The notes below the pieces were generated by a model. That model was not told where the DNA came from. It searched no databases and worked only from the letters and a program-made list of their open reading frames with translations. This document shows, one piece after another, positions 34,727 through 44,364 of a DNA stretch of 64,000 bases; positions within the stretch are counted from its first letter, which is position 1, and every line of letters starts with the position of its first letter. A program made the position numbers and the translations under genes. The stretch covers positions 1-64,000 of the forward strand of contig CALMQS010000096.1 of the NCBI GenBank assembly GCA_937871285.1. The letters run 5' to 3'. This DNA is from an uncultured Sphingobacteriales bacterium (GTDB lineage Bacteria > Bacteroidota > Bacteroidia > Chitinophagales > Chitinophagaceae).

Positions 34727-34734
34727 TATTTTTG
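34727..34734 (+). promoter_or_regulatory. Candidate -7 promoter element TATTTTTG of the sugar operon
   Basis: A TAnnTTTG match 27 bp before the aminotransferase ATG; TTG at 34703-34705 is slightly further upstream than ideal. It is likely the start of the operon running to 42116. Confidence 0.5.
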
Positions 34735-34760
34735 CACCCATTTATAAAAAAGAAGAATAT

Positions 34761-35891
34761 ATGCGGCCTATTCAAATGGTAGATCTTAAGCAACAGTACG
34801 AGCACATCAAGCCTGATGTGGATGCGGCTATCCATAGCGTGCTCGACAGTTGTGCTTTTATTAATGGAAAGCCCGTTCAGGATTTCGCAAAGCACCTGTC
34901 TGCTTATTCAGGTTCAAAGCATATAATACCCTGCGCTAATGGTACCGATGCCCTCCAGATTGCTTTAATGGCGCTGGGGCTTCAGCCGGGAGATGAAGTA
35001 ATTACGCCTTCCTTTACGTATATTGCCACCACCGAGGTAATTGCTTTGCTGCAGTTAAAGCCCGTTTTTGTTGAGGTGGATACACAAACCTTTTGTATTT
35101 CGCCGGAAGCTATTGAAAAAGCCATTACTCCAAAAACCAGGGCAATAGTACCGGTTCATTTGTACGGGCAATCCGCCAACATGGAAGCGATCATGCAGAT
35201 AGCTGAAAAGCACAACCTGTATGTAATAGAAGATAATGCGCAGGCAATAGGCTGTGATTATACCTTTAGCAATGGTGTAAAAAAGAAAACAGGCACTATA
35301 GGCACTATTGGCTGTACTTCATTTTTCCCTTCCAAAAATCTGGGTTGTTATGGAGATGGAGGCGCTATATTTACCGATGACGACCGGTTGTCTGAACAGT
35401 TAAAAATGATCGCTAATCACGGACAAAAGATAAAATACTATCATGAAGTAGTGGGCTGCAATTCAAGACTTGATACCTTACAGGCTGCCATATTGGATAT
35501 TAAGCTTAAAAAGTTAGATGCATATATTGCTGCCAGGCAAAAGGCTGCTGCTTATTATGATAAGGCATTTGCAGGGCATCCAAAAATTACAACTCCCTAT
35601 ATAGCATCCTATACGAATCATGTTTTTCATCAGTATACATTGATTTTAAATGATGTAAACAGGGACGGGCTTAGTAAATACCTGGCAGAACACCAGGTTC
35701 CTTCCATGATTTATTACCCTGTGCCTGCCCACCGGCAAAAAATGTTTGAAGCATTTGGGGGGGGAGCTTACCAGTTACCTCAAACGGACTGGCTAACGGA
35801 AAGGGTTATTTCTCTGCCCATCCATACGGAATTAGAGGAAAACCAGCTTGCTTTCATTACACAAAAAGTAATAGCGTACATTAATAAATAA
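34761..35891 (+). CDS. DegT/DnrJ/EryC1/StrS family sugar aminotransferase
   Basis: A 376-aa PLP-dependent enzyme that aminates nucleotide-linked keto-sugars for surface polysaccharides. The internal aldimine Lys lies in SFFPSKNLGCYGDGG; the upstream Asp contact is in VIEDNAQAIGC, and ANGTDALQIALMALGL and GDEVITPSFTYIATTE are typical. I chose ATG 34761 (MRPIQMVDLKQQY) because the family begins there and the longer frame carries non-conserved residues. First gene of a nucleotide-sugar run; the exact sugar is unknown. Confidence 0.9.
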   Translation: MRPIQMVDLKQQYEHIKPDVDAAIHSVLDSCAFINGKPVQDFAKHLSAYSGSKHIIPCANGTDALQIALMALGLQPGDEVITPSFTYIATTEVIALLQLKPVFVEVDTQTFCISPEAIEKAITPKTRAIVPVHLYGQSANMEAIMQIAEKHNLYVIEDNAQAIGCDYTFSNGVKKKTGTIGTIGCTSFFPSKNLGCYGDGGAIFTDDDRLSEQLKMIANHGQKIKYYHEVVGCNSRLDTLQAAILDIKLKKLDAYIAARQKAAAYYDKAFAGHPKITTPYIASYTNHVFHQYTLILNDVNRDGLSKYLAEHQVPSMIYYPVPAHRQKMFEAFGGGAYQLPQTDWLTERVISLPIHTELEENQLAFITQKVIAYINK

Positions 35892-35903
35892 ATTCGTACT
35901 TCA

Positions 35904-37259
35904 ATGAAAATTGCTGTAGTAGGAACGGGATATGTTGGATTAGTTACAGGAACCTGTTTCGCCGAAACCGGTAATGCCGTAACCTGTATAGATATTGACA
36001 AAACCAAAGTGGAAAAATTATCCGCCGGGGAAATTACCATATATGAACCCGGGCTTGAGAAGATATTTCTCCGGAACCTTAAAGAAGAACGTTTACATTT
36101 TACTACCAACCTGTCTGAAGGAGTAGAAGATGCTGAAGTTGTTTTTTTAGCATTGCCCACACCTCCCGGTGAAGACGGTTCGGCCGATTTGAAATACATA
36201 CTGGGTGTTGCAAAAGAACTGGGCAAAATCATTAAGCCCGGTCAATACAAGGTTATTGTAGACAAAAGCACGGTTCCCGTTGGAACTGCCGGGAAGGTAG
36301 AGCAGGCTATAATTGAAAGTGCCGGTGGCGTAATTACCAGTGGGGAGAAGGACACAATAGCAGGTGCTTTTGATGTAGTGTCTAATCCTGAATTTTTGAG
36401 GGAAGGAGTGGCTGTTGATGATTTTATGAAGCCCGACAGGGTGGTCATAGGCACCTCATCCGAAAAGGCCAAAAAGAAAATGACTGATTTATATGCTCCT
36501 TTTGTGCGTCAGGGTAACCCGGTTATCTTTATGGATAAACGCTCTGCTGAGCTCACTAAATATGCTGCCAATTCGTTTCTCGCCACTAAAATATCTTTTA
36601 TGAATGAAATAGCCCAGTTGTGTGAAAAGCTGGGTGCGGATGTTGATATGGTTCGGCGTGGTATAGGAAGTGATGACAGGATCGGCAAACGGTTTTTATT
36701 TCCAGGCATCGGGTATGGCGGAAGCTGTTTTCCAAAGGATGTGCAGGCACTGGTAAAAAGCGCTGAAGACGTTAGCTACGACTTTAAAATACTCAATGCC
36801 GTAATGGAGGTAAACGGAAAGCAAAAATTACATTTGGTATCTAAAATAAAAAAGTATTTTAATAATGACCTGAAAGGAAAAAGAATTGCATTATGGGGAT
36901 TGGCCTTTAAACCCAATACCGATGATATCAGGGAAGCGCCGGCACTGGAAATTATTGATGCGTTGCTGAAGGAAGGCGTAACGGTTGCGGCGTATGATCC
37001 GGAAGCCATGAATAACGTGAAGCAATTGGTAGGCGACAAAATTATCTTTTCCGGCAATCAGTATGATTGTTTAAAAGATGCTGATGCACTGGTAATTGCC
37101 ACAGAATGGAATGAGTTCAGAACGCCGGATTTCCTGAAGATCGTATCTAATCTGAAACGGAAAGTGATCTTTGACGGCAGGAACCTGTTTGACGTGAATG
37201 CCATCAGAGAGCTGGGTTTCTATTATGAGAGCATAGGACGCCCGGTAGTTGCTCAATAA
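35904..37259 (+). CDS. ugd: UDP-glucose 6-dehydrogenase
   Basis: A 451-aa NAD-dependent enzyme oxidising UDP-glucose to UDP-glucuronate. It has the N-terminal Rossmann loop GTGYVGLVTGTCFAETG, the catalytic Cys in GIGYGGSCFPKDVQAL and the C-terminal substrate domain (GLAFKPNTDDIREAPA). Its product is the substrate of the neighbouring decarboxylase, 12 bp downstream, which supports the assignment over other UDP-sugar dehydrogenases. Confidence 0.9.
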   Translation: MKIAVVGTGYVGLVTGTCFAETGNAVTCIDIDKTKVEKLSAGEITIYEPGLEKIFLRNLKEERLHFTTNLSEGVEDAEVVFLALPTPPGEDGSADLKYILGVAKELGKIIKPGQYKVIVDKSTVPVGTAGKVEQAIIESAGGVITSGEKDTIAGAFDVVSNPEFLREGVAVDDFMKPDRVVIGTSSEKAKKKMTDLYAPFVRQGNPVIFMDKRSAELTKYAANSFLATKISFMNEIAQLCEKLGADVDMVRRGIGSDDRIGKRFLFPGIGYGGSCFPKDVQALVKSAEDVSYDFKILNAVMEVNGKQKLHLVSKIKKYFNNDLKGKRIALWGLAFKPNTDDIREAPALEIIDALLKEGVTVAAYDPEAMNNVKQLVGDKIIFSGNQYDCLKDADALVIATEWNEFRTPDFLKIVSNLKRKVIFDGRNLFDVNAIRELGFYYESIGRPVVAQ

Positions 37260-37271
37260 CCAAATATAAAA

Positions 37272-38246
37272 ATGAGAAAAAGAATAGTAATAACAGGTGC
37301 TGCAGGTTTTTTAGGGTCACATCTTTGCTACAGGTTCATCAATGACGGCTATCATGTTATTGGCATGGATAACCTCATTACCGGCGACCTGAAGAACATT
37401 GAATCCTTATTTGCATTGGAGCAGTTTGAGTTTTATCACCATGATATCTCAAAGTTCATTCACGTTTCCGGACCTGTAGATTATATTCTACATTTTGCAT
37501 CCCCGGCAAGCCCTATTGATTATCTTAAAATTCCCATTCAAACCTTAAAGGTAGGCTCGCTGGGCACGCATAACTGCCTTGGACTGGCTAAAGCAAAAAG
37601 GGCAAGAATATTAGTGGCTTCCACTTCTGAAGTATATGGTGACCCGTTAGTACATCCGCAAACGGAAGATTACTGGGGAAATGTAAATCCTGTTGGGCCG
37701 CGCGGCGTATACGATGAAGCCAAACGGTTCCAGGAAGCCATAACAATGGCTTATCATACTTTTCACAATGTTGAAACCAGGATCGTTCGCATTTTTAATA
37801 CTTACGGGCCGCGCATGCGCCTCAACGACGGGAGAGCCTTGCCGGCATTCATTGGACAGGCTTTGCGGGGTGAAGACCTTACCGTATTTGGAGATGGTTC
37901 CCAAAGCCGTTCTTTCTGCTATGTGGATGATCTTATTGAAGGCATTTGCCGGCTGCTGCACAGCAACTATGTTTATCCTGTAAATATTGGAAATCCTGAT
38001 GAGATCAGTTTAAAGGCGTTTGCCGAAGAAATAATTAAACTTACGGCAACGCATCAGAAAATTGTATATAAACCGTTACCTACAGACGATCCTAAACAGC
38101 GGCGTCCTGATATAACCCGCGCAAAAGAAATATTGAGCTGGGAACCTAACGTGAATCGTGCGGAAGGGTTGAAAATTACATACGAATACTTTAAGTCTTT
38201 ACCCAGGGAAGAATTATATAAGCTACCCAAAGAATTTAGAAAATAA
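37272..38246 (+). CDS. UDP-glucuronate decarboxylase (UDP-xylose synthase-like)
   Basis: A 324-aa extended short-chain dehydrogenase. It has the NAD loop [10 protein letters not shown], the family-typical [27 protein letters not shown] in parts, the catalytic Ser/Thr in [11 protein letters not shown] and the YxxxK motif YDEAKR. The FASPASP and EVYGDP features and the position after ugd favour UDP-xylose formation from UDP-glucuronate. A related 4-epimerase cannot be fully excluded. Confidence 0.87.
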   Translation: MRKRIVITGAAGFLGSHLCYRFINDGYHVIGMDNLITGDLKNIESLFALEQFEFYHHDISKFIHVSGPVDYILHFASPASPIDYLKIPIQTLKVGSLGTHNCLGLAKAKRARILVASTSEVYGDPLVHPQTEDYWGNVNPVGPRGVYDEAKRFQEAITMAYHTFHNVETRIVRIFNTYGPRMRLNDGRALPAFIGQALRGEDLTVFGDGSQSRSFCYVDDLIEGICRLLHSNYVYPVNIGNPDEISLKAFAEEIIKLTATHQKIVYKPLPTDDPKQRRPDITRAKEILSWEPNVNRAEGLKITYEYFKSLPREELYKLPKEFRK

Positions 38247-38251
38247 CTTTT

Positions 38252-39547
38252 ATGTTGATCTACCAGGATATTATTGATAAAAAGGCAAAATTGGCCGTAA
38301 TAGGATTAGGTTATGTAGGATTACCTATTGCACTTGAATTTGCAAAAAAAGTGAGCGTCATTGGTTTTGATATCAATGCCAAACGCATTGACATGATGAA
38401 ACAGTCTGTTGACCCGAGTAATGAACTGGATGCTTCCGCTTTTGAAGGGTGTGATATTGAGTTTACCAATTCGTTGGAGGTATTAAGGGAAGCCAGGTTC
38501 TTTATTGTTGCCGTTCCTACGCCGGTTGATGATCACAATGTGCCCGATCTTTTACCGGTAAAAAAAGCTTCCGAAACAATTGGTAAAGTAATAAAAACGG
38601 GAGATTATGTGGTATATGAGTCTACCGTATACCCGGGCTGTACAGAAGAAGACTGTCTTCCTATTATTGAAGAGCTGAGTGGTTTGAAATTGAATGTTGA
38701 TTTTAAATTAGGCTATTCTCCCGAACGCATTAACCCGGGGGATAAAGAGCATACCCTTTCCCGGATCATTAAAGTAGTGTCGGGTTCAGACGCGGAATCG
38801 CTGGAAGAAATTGCCAAAACATATGAAATAGTGGTTAAGGCGGGGGTGCATAAGGCCTCTTCCATAAAAGTTGCAGAAGCGGCAAAGATCATCGAAAATA
38901 CACAGCGTGATCTGAACATCGCTTTAATGAATGAACTGTCTATTATTTTTGATATGGTAGGCATCAATACCTACGAAGTGCTGGAAGCGGCAGGCACCAA
39001 ATGGAATTTCTTGAAATTCCAGCCGGGATTGGTAGGCGGGCATTGCATTGGTGTGGATCCGTATTATCTTACCTACAAATCCAGTGAGCTCGGCTATGAA
39101 TCGCGGGTAATATTGGCCGGGCGGGTAATTAATGATGAAATGCCATTGTACGTGGCTAAAAAAATAGTGCAGCATATTATTAAACATGCTAAAGAAGCTA
39201 CAGGGGCAAGGGTACTGATCATGGGCGCAACATTTAAAGAAAATGTAAGTGATATACGGAACTCCAAGATCATTGATATGATAAAAGAGCTGAGGGCATT
39301 TTCATTAAATGTTGATATTGTTGATCCGTATGCAGATAACGCAGAACTGCAGCACGAATATGGTTTTCCGCTTTCGCCCGCTATAGGCAAGAATTATGAT
39401 GCTGTTATACTGGGCGTTCCGCATAACGAATATAAAAACTTAACGGAAGAATACCTGCTTGGTATAACCAACCCTGACGCTATTTTTGCAGACCTTAAAG
39501 GCTTATACAGGAATAAATTTAAGAATATCAAATACTGGAGTTTGTAA
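38252..39547 (+). CDS. Nucleotide sugar dehydrogenase (WbpA/TviB-like)
   Basis: A 431-aa UDP-GlcNAc/GalNAc-type C6 dehydrogenase making a uronic acid. The NAD loop is GLGYVGLPIALEFAKK, with an ESTVYPGCTEE segment, the catalytic Cys in GGHCIGVDPYYL, and the ATFKENVSDIRNSK C-terminal region. The HCIGVDPYYL signature fits the N-acetyl-hexosamine group better than UDP-glucose dehydrogenases, and a separate ugd lies two genes upstream. It ends one base into the next start. Confidence 0.87.
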   Translation: MLIYQDIIDKKAKLAVIGLGYVGLPIALEFAKKVSVIGFDINAKRIDMMKQSVDPSNELDASAFEGCDIEFTNSLEVLREARFFIVAVPTPVDDHNVPDLLPVKKASETIGKVIKTGDYVVYESTVYPGCTEEDCLPIIEELSGLKLNVDFKLGYSPERINPGDKEHTLSRIIKVVSGSDAESLEEIAKTYEIVVKAGVHKASSIKVAEAAKIIENTQRDLNIALMNELSIIFDMVGINTYEVLEAAGTKWNFLKFQPGLVGGHCIGVDPYYLTYKSSELGYESRVILAGRVINDEMPLYVAKKIVQHIIKHAKEATGARVLIMGATFKENVSDIRNSKIIDMIKELRAFSLNVDIVDPYADNAELQHEYGFPLSPAIGKNYDAVILGVPHNEYKNLTEEYLLGITNPDAIFADLKGLYRNKFKNIKYWSL

Positions 39548-40611
39548 TGGCGGAATATATTAAAACCATTGCCATAACAGGGGGCGCCGGTTTTATAGGT
39601 TCCCATGTTATCAGGTTATTTGTAAAAAAATATCCGGCGTACAGGATAGTAAATGTTGATGCGCTTACCTATGCCGGTAACCTGGAAAACCTGAAGGATA
39701 TTGATCAGTTGCCGAACTATTCTTTTGAACACGCTGATATTTGTGATGAACAAAAAATGGATGCGTTATTCGGGAAGTATAATTTTGACGGTATAATACA
39801 TCTGGCCGCTGAAAGTCATGTTGACCGTTCTATAATGGATCCGCTCGGGTTTGTAAGAACGAATGTACTGGGCACCGCGGTATTATTAAATACCTGTCGT
39901 AAATACTGGAATAACAATTATAGCAATAAGCTGTTCTATCACGTTTCTACGGATGAAGTATATGGCTCGTTGGGAGAAACCGGCTTCTTTACTGAGGAAA
40001 CACCCTATGATCCCCGTTCACCTTATTCCGCTTCCAAAGCGGCTTCCGATCATATGGTAATGGCCTATTATCATACCTATAACCTGCCGGTGGTTATATC
40101 TAACTGTTCTAATAATTACGGATCGCATCACTTCCCTGAAAAGCTTATTCCATTAATGATCAATAATATTAAGCATAATAAACCTCTTCCGGTGTATGGA
40201 AAAGGCGAAAACGTGAGAGACTGGCTATGGGTGGAAGATCATGCCAGAGCTATAGATACTATTTTTCATAAAGGCAGAACCGGCGAAACATATAATATTG
40301 GAGGTTATAACGAATGGAAAAATATAGACCTTGTTAAGTTGCTGTGTGCTATAATGGATACAAAGTTAGGCCGGCCCAAAGGCCAATCTGAGCAACTGAT
40401 TACCTATGTAAAAGACCGTTCCGGCCACGACCTGCGTTATGCTATTGATGCTACGAAGCTGAATAAGGAATTAGGATGGAAGCCCTCGCTTCAGTTTGAA
40501 GAAGGATTGGAAAAAACAGTAGACTGGTACCTGCATAATGACGAATGGGTCAATCATGTTACGTCCGGTCAATACCAGCAGTTTTATGCAGAGCAGTATG
40601 TAAAACGATAA
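39547..40611 (+). CDS. rfbB: dTDP-glucose 4,6-dehydratase
   Basis: A 354-aa enzyme of dTDP-L-rhamnose synthesis. It has the NAD loop GGAGFIGSHVIRLF, the active-site stretch VSTDEVYGSLGE with Thr/Asp/Glu, and YSASKAASDHMV carrying the YxxxK. SNCSNNYGSHHFPEKLIPL is highly characteristic of RmlB. Its start overlaps the previous stop, so the genes are co-transcribed. The gene for the first step (rfbA) is not present in the window. Confidence 0.95.
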   Translation: MAEYIKTIAITGGAGFIGSHVIRLFVKKYPAYRIVNVDALTYAGNLENLKDIDQLPNYSFEHADICDEQKMDALFGKYNFDGIIHLAAESHVDRSIMDPLGFVRTNVLGTAVLLNTCRKYWNNNYSNKLFYHVSTDEVYGSLGETGFFTEETPYDPRSPYSASKAASDHMVMAYYHTYNLPVVISNCSNNYGSHHFPEKLIPLMINNIKHNKPLPVYGKGENVRDWLWVEDHARAIDTIFHKGRTGETYNIGGYNEWKNIDLVKLLCAIMDTKLGRPKGQSEQLITYVKDRSGHDLRYAIDATKLNKELGWKPSLQFEEGLEKTVDWYLHNDEWVNHVTSGQYQQFYAEQYVKR

Positions 40612-40679
40612 AAGAACATTCGTATCTTCATAGGTATTTAGCAGCGTATAGTCTGCTGCGATAATACAATTAAGTTTTA

Positions 40680-41240
40680 ATGCCATTTATAAAAACCGAA
40701 TTTCCCGGCCTTATTATTTTTCAGCCTGTTGTATTTGAGGATGCAAGAGGATACTTTTTTGAAAGTTATAATCAAAACATTTTTCAGGCAGAAGGGTTGG
40801 ACTATCAGTGGATACAGGATAACCAGTCTTATTCGCGCTACGGCGTGATCAGGGGGTTGCATTTTCAAAATCCTCCCAAAGCACAAACAAAGCTTGTGCG
40901 CACACTGCAGGGAAGAATATTGGATATTGCGGTGGATATACGAAAAGGATCGCCTACCTATGGTAAAGCATATAGCATAGAGCTTTCCGATGAAAATAAG
41001 CTGCAATTGCTCATTCCTGCCGGTTTCGCCCATGGCTTTTCCGTGCTGAGCGAACATGCTACCGTGCTTTACAAGTGCGATAATCTCTACGACAAAGCGG
41101 CGGAAGGAAGCATTGCTTATAATGACCCTTCTTTACATATTGACTGGAAAATTCCGCCTGATAAAATCATTTTGTCTGAGAAAGACCTTGCTCATCCCCC
41201 GTTTAAGATTTGTAACAATCATTTTGTATTCGAAGGATAA
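40680..41240 (+). CDS. rfbC: dTDP-4-dehydrorhamnose 3,5-epimerase
   Basis: A 186-aa cupin enzyme performing the third step of dTDP-rhamnose synthesis. The catalytic His lies in GVIRGLHFQNPP, the Lys/Asp surroundings in GRILDIAVDIRKGSPTYGK, and the substrate-contact region is LIPAGFAHGFSVLSE. Length matches the family. It lies between rfbB and rfbD. Confidence 0.95.
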   Translation: MPFIKTEFPGLIIFQPVVFEDARGYFFESYNQNIFQAEGLDYQWIQDNQSYSRYGVIRGLHFQNPPKAQTKLVRTLQGRILDIAVDIRKGSPTYGKAYSIELSDENKLQLLIPAGFAHGFSVLSEHATVLYKCDNLYDKAAEGSIAYNDPSLHIDWKIPPDKIILSEKDLAHPPFKICNNHFVFEG

Positions 41241-41249
41241 TAACTATCC

Positions 41250-42116
41250 ATGCCAAAGCCTAAAATACTTGTAACCGGCGCCGGCGGACAACTGGCTAAA
41301 TCAATTGCGGATGTGGCGCCTGTTTATTCCGGGCTTGAATTTGTTTTTCTAACAAAAGCAGATATGCCTATTGATGATCATGCTAAAGTGGAAGCTGTTT
41401 TTGAAGCTGTTCAACCGCAGTTTTGTATTAACTGCGCGGCGTATACGGCTGTTGATAAAGCCGAATCAGATAAAGAAAGCGCTTTTCTTATCAATGCGGA
41501 GTCCGTTAAGGCACTTGCAAAAACCTGCGCAGGCAGGCAGTCGAAACTTTTACATATTTCAACCGATTATGTTTTTAACGGATCCTCTGCTGTGCCTTAT
41601 AAAGAAAGCGATCCGGTTGACCCTGTAAACATATATGGCGCTTCCAAAGCAAAAGGTGAGGTGTGGGCAATAGCGTATGATCCTGAAACCATAATTATAC
41701 GAACAGCCTGGGTTTATAGTGAGCATGGCAACAATTTTGTAAAAACCATGATTCGTCTCATGAAAGAAAAAGAGCAGTTGAATATAGTTGATGACCAGGT
41801 AGGTGCTCCTACCTATGCGCCTGATCTCGCCCATGCCATTATGAAAATGATAAGCAGCGTACACTGGCTGCCCGGTATCTATCATTACTGCAATGAAGGC
41901 AGGATCAGCTGGTACGATTTTGCGCTGACTATAAAAGAGTTAACAGGGGCTAACTGCCTGCTTCACCCGGTACCCACTACTGCATATCCCACACCTGCTA
42001 AACGGCCTGCTTATTCATTGCTGGATACCTCAAAGATCAGGGAAAAGTATGGGGTAAATATACCATTGTGGAAAGAGAGTCTTAAAAAGTGCATACACAA
42101 TCTGCAGCAGGGGTAG
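41250..42116 (+). CDS. rfbD: dTDP-4-dehydrorhamnose reductase
   Basis: A 288-aa SDR reducing the final intermediate to dTDP-L-rhamnose. It has the NADP loop GAGGQLAKSI, NCAAYTAVDKAESD, the active-site STDYVFNG and YxxxK in YGASKAKGE, then RTAWVYSEHGNNFVKTM. It starts 9 bp after rfbC and ends the operon, facing the convergent ybdK-like gene. Confidence 0.94.
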   Translation: MPKPKILVTGAGGQLAKSIADVAPVYSGLEFVFLTKADMPIDDHAKVEAVFEAVQPQFCINCAAYTAVDKAESDKESAFLINAESVKALAKTCAGRQSKLLHISTDYVFNGSSAVPYKESDPVDPVNIYGASKAKGEVWAIAYDPETIIIRTAWVYSEHGNNFVKTMIRLMKEKEQLNIVDDQVGAPTYAPDLAHAIMKMISSVHWLPGIYHYCNEGRISWYDFALTIKELTGANCLLHPVPTTAYPTPAKRPAYSLLDTSKIREKYGVNIPLWKESLKKCIHNLQQG

Positions 42117-42129
42117 GCCATGGGGTTTA

Positions 42130-43242
42130 TCATAAATCCGCCAGGAACTGCGAATGGATATACGCGGCTACGGCTGTCATGCTTTTTGTGTTTTCATGAA
42201 CAGCCAGTTGCCGGTCGGCTCCCGTACCCGTTTCAATAATTTTTTGCACCATGGCGAGCCGGTGTCTTGATCCCAGGTGATCTACCATATCATCCACGAA
42301 ATCGAGTAATTCATAGATCAGTACCCGGGTATTTACTTCTTCTTCTTTGCCAAAGTCAATCAGGTGCCCGTCTAACCCGTAGCGGCTGGCACGCCATTTA
42401 TTTTCGTTTACTAATGCCCGTGAGTACTGAATGAAATTCATGTTTTCCATCCGGAGCTTATACAGTTTAGCGCAGATGGCCTGGAACAAAGCGGCAATAG
42501 CTATGGTTTCATCTGCAGTTAACGGCACATCACAAATACGGAATTCAACGGTGTTAAAGAAAGGATGAACCCGTAAGTCCCACCATATTTTTTTGGCATT
42601 GTCAATACAATTGGTTTTGATGAGCAGGTTTACATAATTGTCATAGGCTTCAATGCTTTCAAAATAGTCGGGTATGCCCGTGCGTGGAAATTTGTCGAAC
42701 ACTTTTGTCCGGTACGATTTAAAACCGGTATACCTTCCTTCCCAAAAGGGAGAGTTGGTGCTGAGCGCAAACACATGTGGTAAAAAATACCTGGCCGAAT
42801 TGGCGATATGTATGGCCATCCTCCGGCTTTCCATACCTACGTGCACATGCAGCCCAAAGATCAGGTTGCTCCGGGCGGCATCCTGCATTTCATTTACAAT
42901 TTGATGGTAACGGATATTATCCGTAATTAACTGTCGCTCCCATAAGCTAAAGGGATGTGTTCCCGAAGCACCCATTCCAAAACCGAGTTCATTGGCAATA
43001 CCAGCTATGGTTTTGCGTAAAAGCGTTACGTCATTATACGCAGCATCTATATCTTCACACACATCTGTACCTACCTCTACCACCGCCTGGTGCATTTCCG
43101 CCTTTACTTTGTCTTTTATGATCTTTTGTCCTTCAGATACGATTTTTTGCTCGTGGCTTTTTAATTCAAAAGTTTCAGGGTCAATTACCATGTACTCTTC
43201 TTCAACGCCCAGCGTAAATTGCTTATAATTCGGATTAGCCAT
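42130..43242 (-). CDS. YbdK-type carboxylate-amine ligase (GCS2 family)
   Basis: A 370-aa ATP-dependent ligase of the glutamate-cysteine ligase type 2 family. The N-terminal GVEEEYMVID motif, the HVHVGMESR segment and the arginine-containing WWDLRVHPFFNTVEFRICD region are visible. These enzymes join an amino acid carboxylate to an amine; E. coli YbdK has weak glutamate-cysteine ligase activity. Here it is followed 41 bp downstream in gene order by an ATP-grasp gene on the same strand (upstream in transcription), suggesting a short peptide or conjugate pathway. Confidence 0.85.
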   Translation of the reverse strand: MANPNYKQFTLGVEEEYMVIDPETFELKSHEQKIVSEGQKIIKDKVKAEMHQAVVEVGTDVCEDIDAAYNDVTLLRKTIAGIANELGFGMGASGTHPFSLWERQLITDNIRYHQIVNEMQDAARSNLIFGLHVHVGMESRRMAIHIANSARYFLPHVFALSTNSPFWEGRYTGFKSYRTKVFDKFPRTGIPDYFESIEAYDNYVNLLIKTNCIDNAKKIWWDLRVHPFFNTVEFRICDVPLTADETIAIAALFQAICAKLYKLRMENMNFIQYSRALVNENKWRASRYGLDGHLIDFGKEEEVNTRVLIYELLDFVDDMVDHLGSRHRLAMVQKIIETGTGADRQLAVHENTKSMTAVAAYIHSQFLADL

Positions 43243-43283
43243 ATGGTCGGTTTATCGTTTAATGAGATCGGGGGTATCCACCT

Positions 43284-44237
43284 TTATACCAACGGCTGTT
43301 TTTCTATACTCCGCTTCACATATTCTCCCCACGTAAGGTTATCCTTTGTTTCATCGTTGTTTTGCGCACGCTCTATAGCATAATGAGCAGATGTTTCCAC
43401 AACCCATTCAAAATTTTCTTCGCCCACGCTGGTTACTTCCGCATCGGGAGCCGGGTTACAAAAATCAATGGCATAAGGAATACCGTTACGGATAGCTAAC
43501 TCCACAGTATTAAAATCATAGCCAAGATATTTGTTAATACGTAAAACAATATCTTCCATAAGCTGGTATCGCTCCGGTGAAGGTTTAAAATCGCTCCTGT
43601 ACCGGAGATGATGCGGGTTCCGGGGTTCATAAGGCATGATGCGTACATGTTTTCCGCCGATGCAGTAACACCGGTAATATTCATCAAATACAATTTCTTC
43701 CTGCAATAGCATTACCAGTTCTCCGGTTTCACCGTGCTTGTCAAAAAAATCTTCCATATTCTCTAACCGGTATACGTTTTTCCAGCCGCCTCCTGCAAAA
43801 GGCTTCATATAAGCCGGAAATCCAACATAATTAAAGATACCTTCCCAGTCCAAAGGAAAAGTAAGATTAGCGAACGATTCGTTTGATGTATCGGCCGGCA
43901 AATCTCTTGAAGGCAGGATAACTGTTTTAGGCACGGGCACATCTATCTTTGTAGCCAGTGCATTGTTAAAAAATTTCTCATCAGCACTCCACCAGAATGG
44001 GTTATTAATAACAGCGGTGCCGCTGATAGCTGCATTTTTGAGAAAAGCGCGGTAAAAAGGAACATCCTGCGATATGCGGTCAATGATTACTGTATAGCCG
44101 CTTGACTCGCCCTGTACTACTTTATTGATAGATACAGATTCGGCAATAATACCGTCAGGCTTTTTACTGTTGACCCGCTCTACAAAAGCATTGGGAAAGG
44201 ACCTTTCTTTACCATGCAGGATTCCGATTTTTTTCAT
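43284..44237 (-). CDS. ATP-grasp domain protein
   Basis: A 317-aa protein of the RimK/D-Ala-ligase fold. The nucleotide-binding middle is FPAYMKPFAGGGWKNVYR; the Mg-binding C-terminal segments are YDFNTVELAIRNGIPYAIDFCNPAPDAE. It should activate a carboxylate with ATP and join it to an amine or thiol. It is transcribed just before the YbdK-type ligase and divergently from the esterase, a grouping suggestive of a small-peptide or amide product. The substrate is unknown. Confidence 0.82.
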   Translation of the reverse strand: MKKIGILHGKERSFPNAFVERVNSKKPDGIIAESVSINKVVQGESSGYTVIIDRISQDVPFYRAFLKNAAISGTAVINNPFWWSADEKFFNNALATKIDVPVPKTVILPSRDLPADTSNESFANLTFPLDWEGIFNYVGFPAYMKPFAGGGWKNVYRLENMEDFFDKHGETGELVMLLQEEIVFDEYYRCYCIGGKHVRIMPYEPRNPHHLRYRSDFKPSPERYQLMEDIVLRINKYLGYDFNTVELAIRNGIPYAIDFCNPAPDAEVTSVGEENFEWVVETSAHYAIERAQNNDETKDNLTWGEYVKRSIEKQPLV

Positions 44238-44350
44238 ACTGTTTTTTTTCTCCGTGCAGTATTGCCCGGGTATTTATAATAGCTTTTTAAGTGCTTGTAA
44301 GATAGCTAAAAACTATTTTACCAGATCAAATTATCTTTAAATCTTTCCGT

Positions 44351-44358
44351 TATATTTG
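44351..44358 (+). promoter_or_regulatory. TATATTTG element directly before the esterase start
   Basis: A TAnnTTTG match 6 bp before ATG 44365. If real, it gives an almost leaderless mRNA. No partner TTTG at 19 nt. Confidence 0.35.
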
Positions 44359-44364
44359 GTGTTG

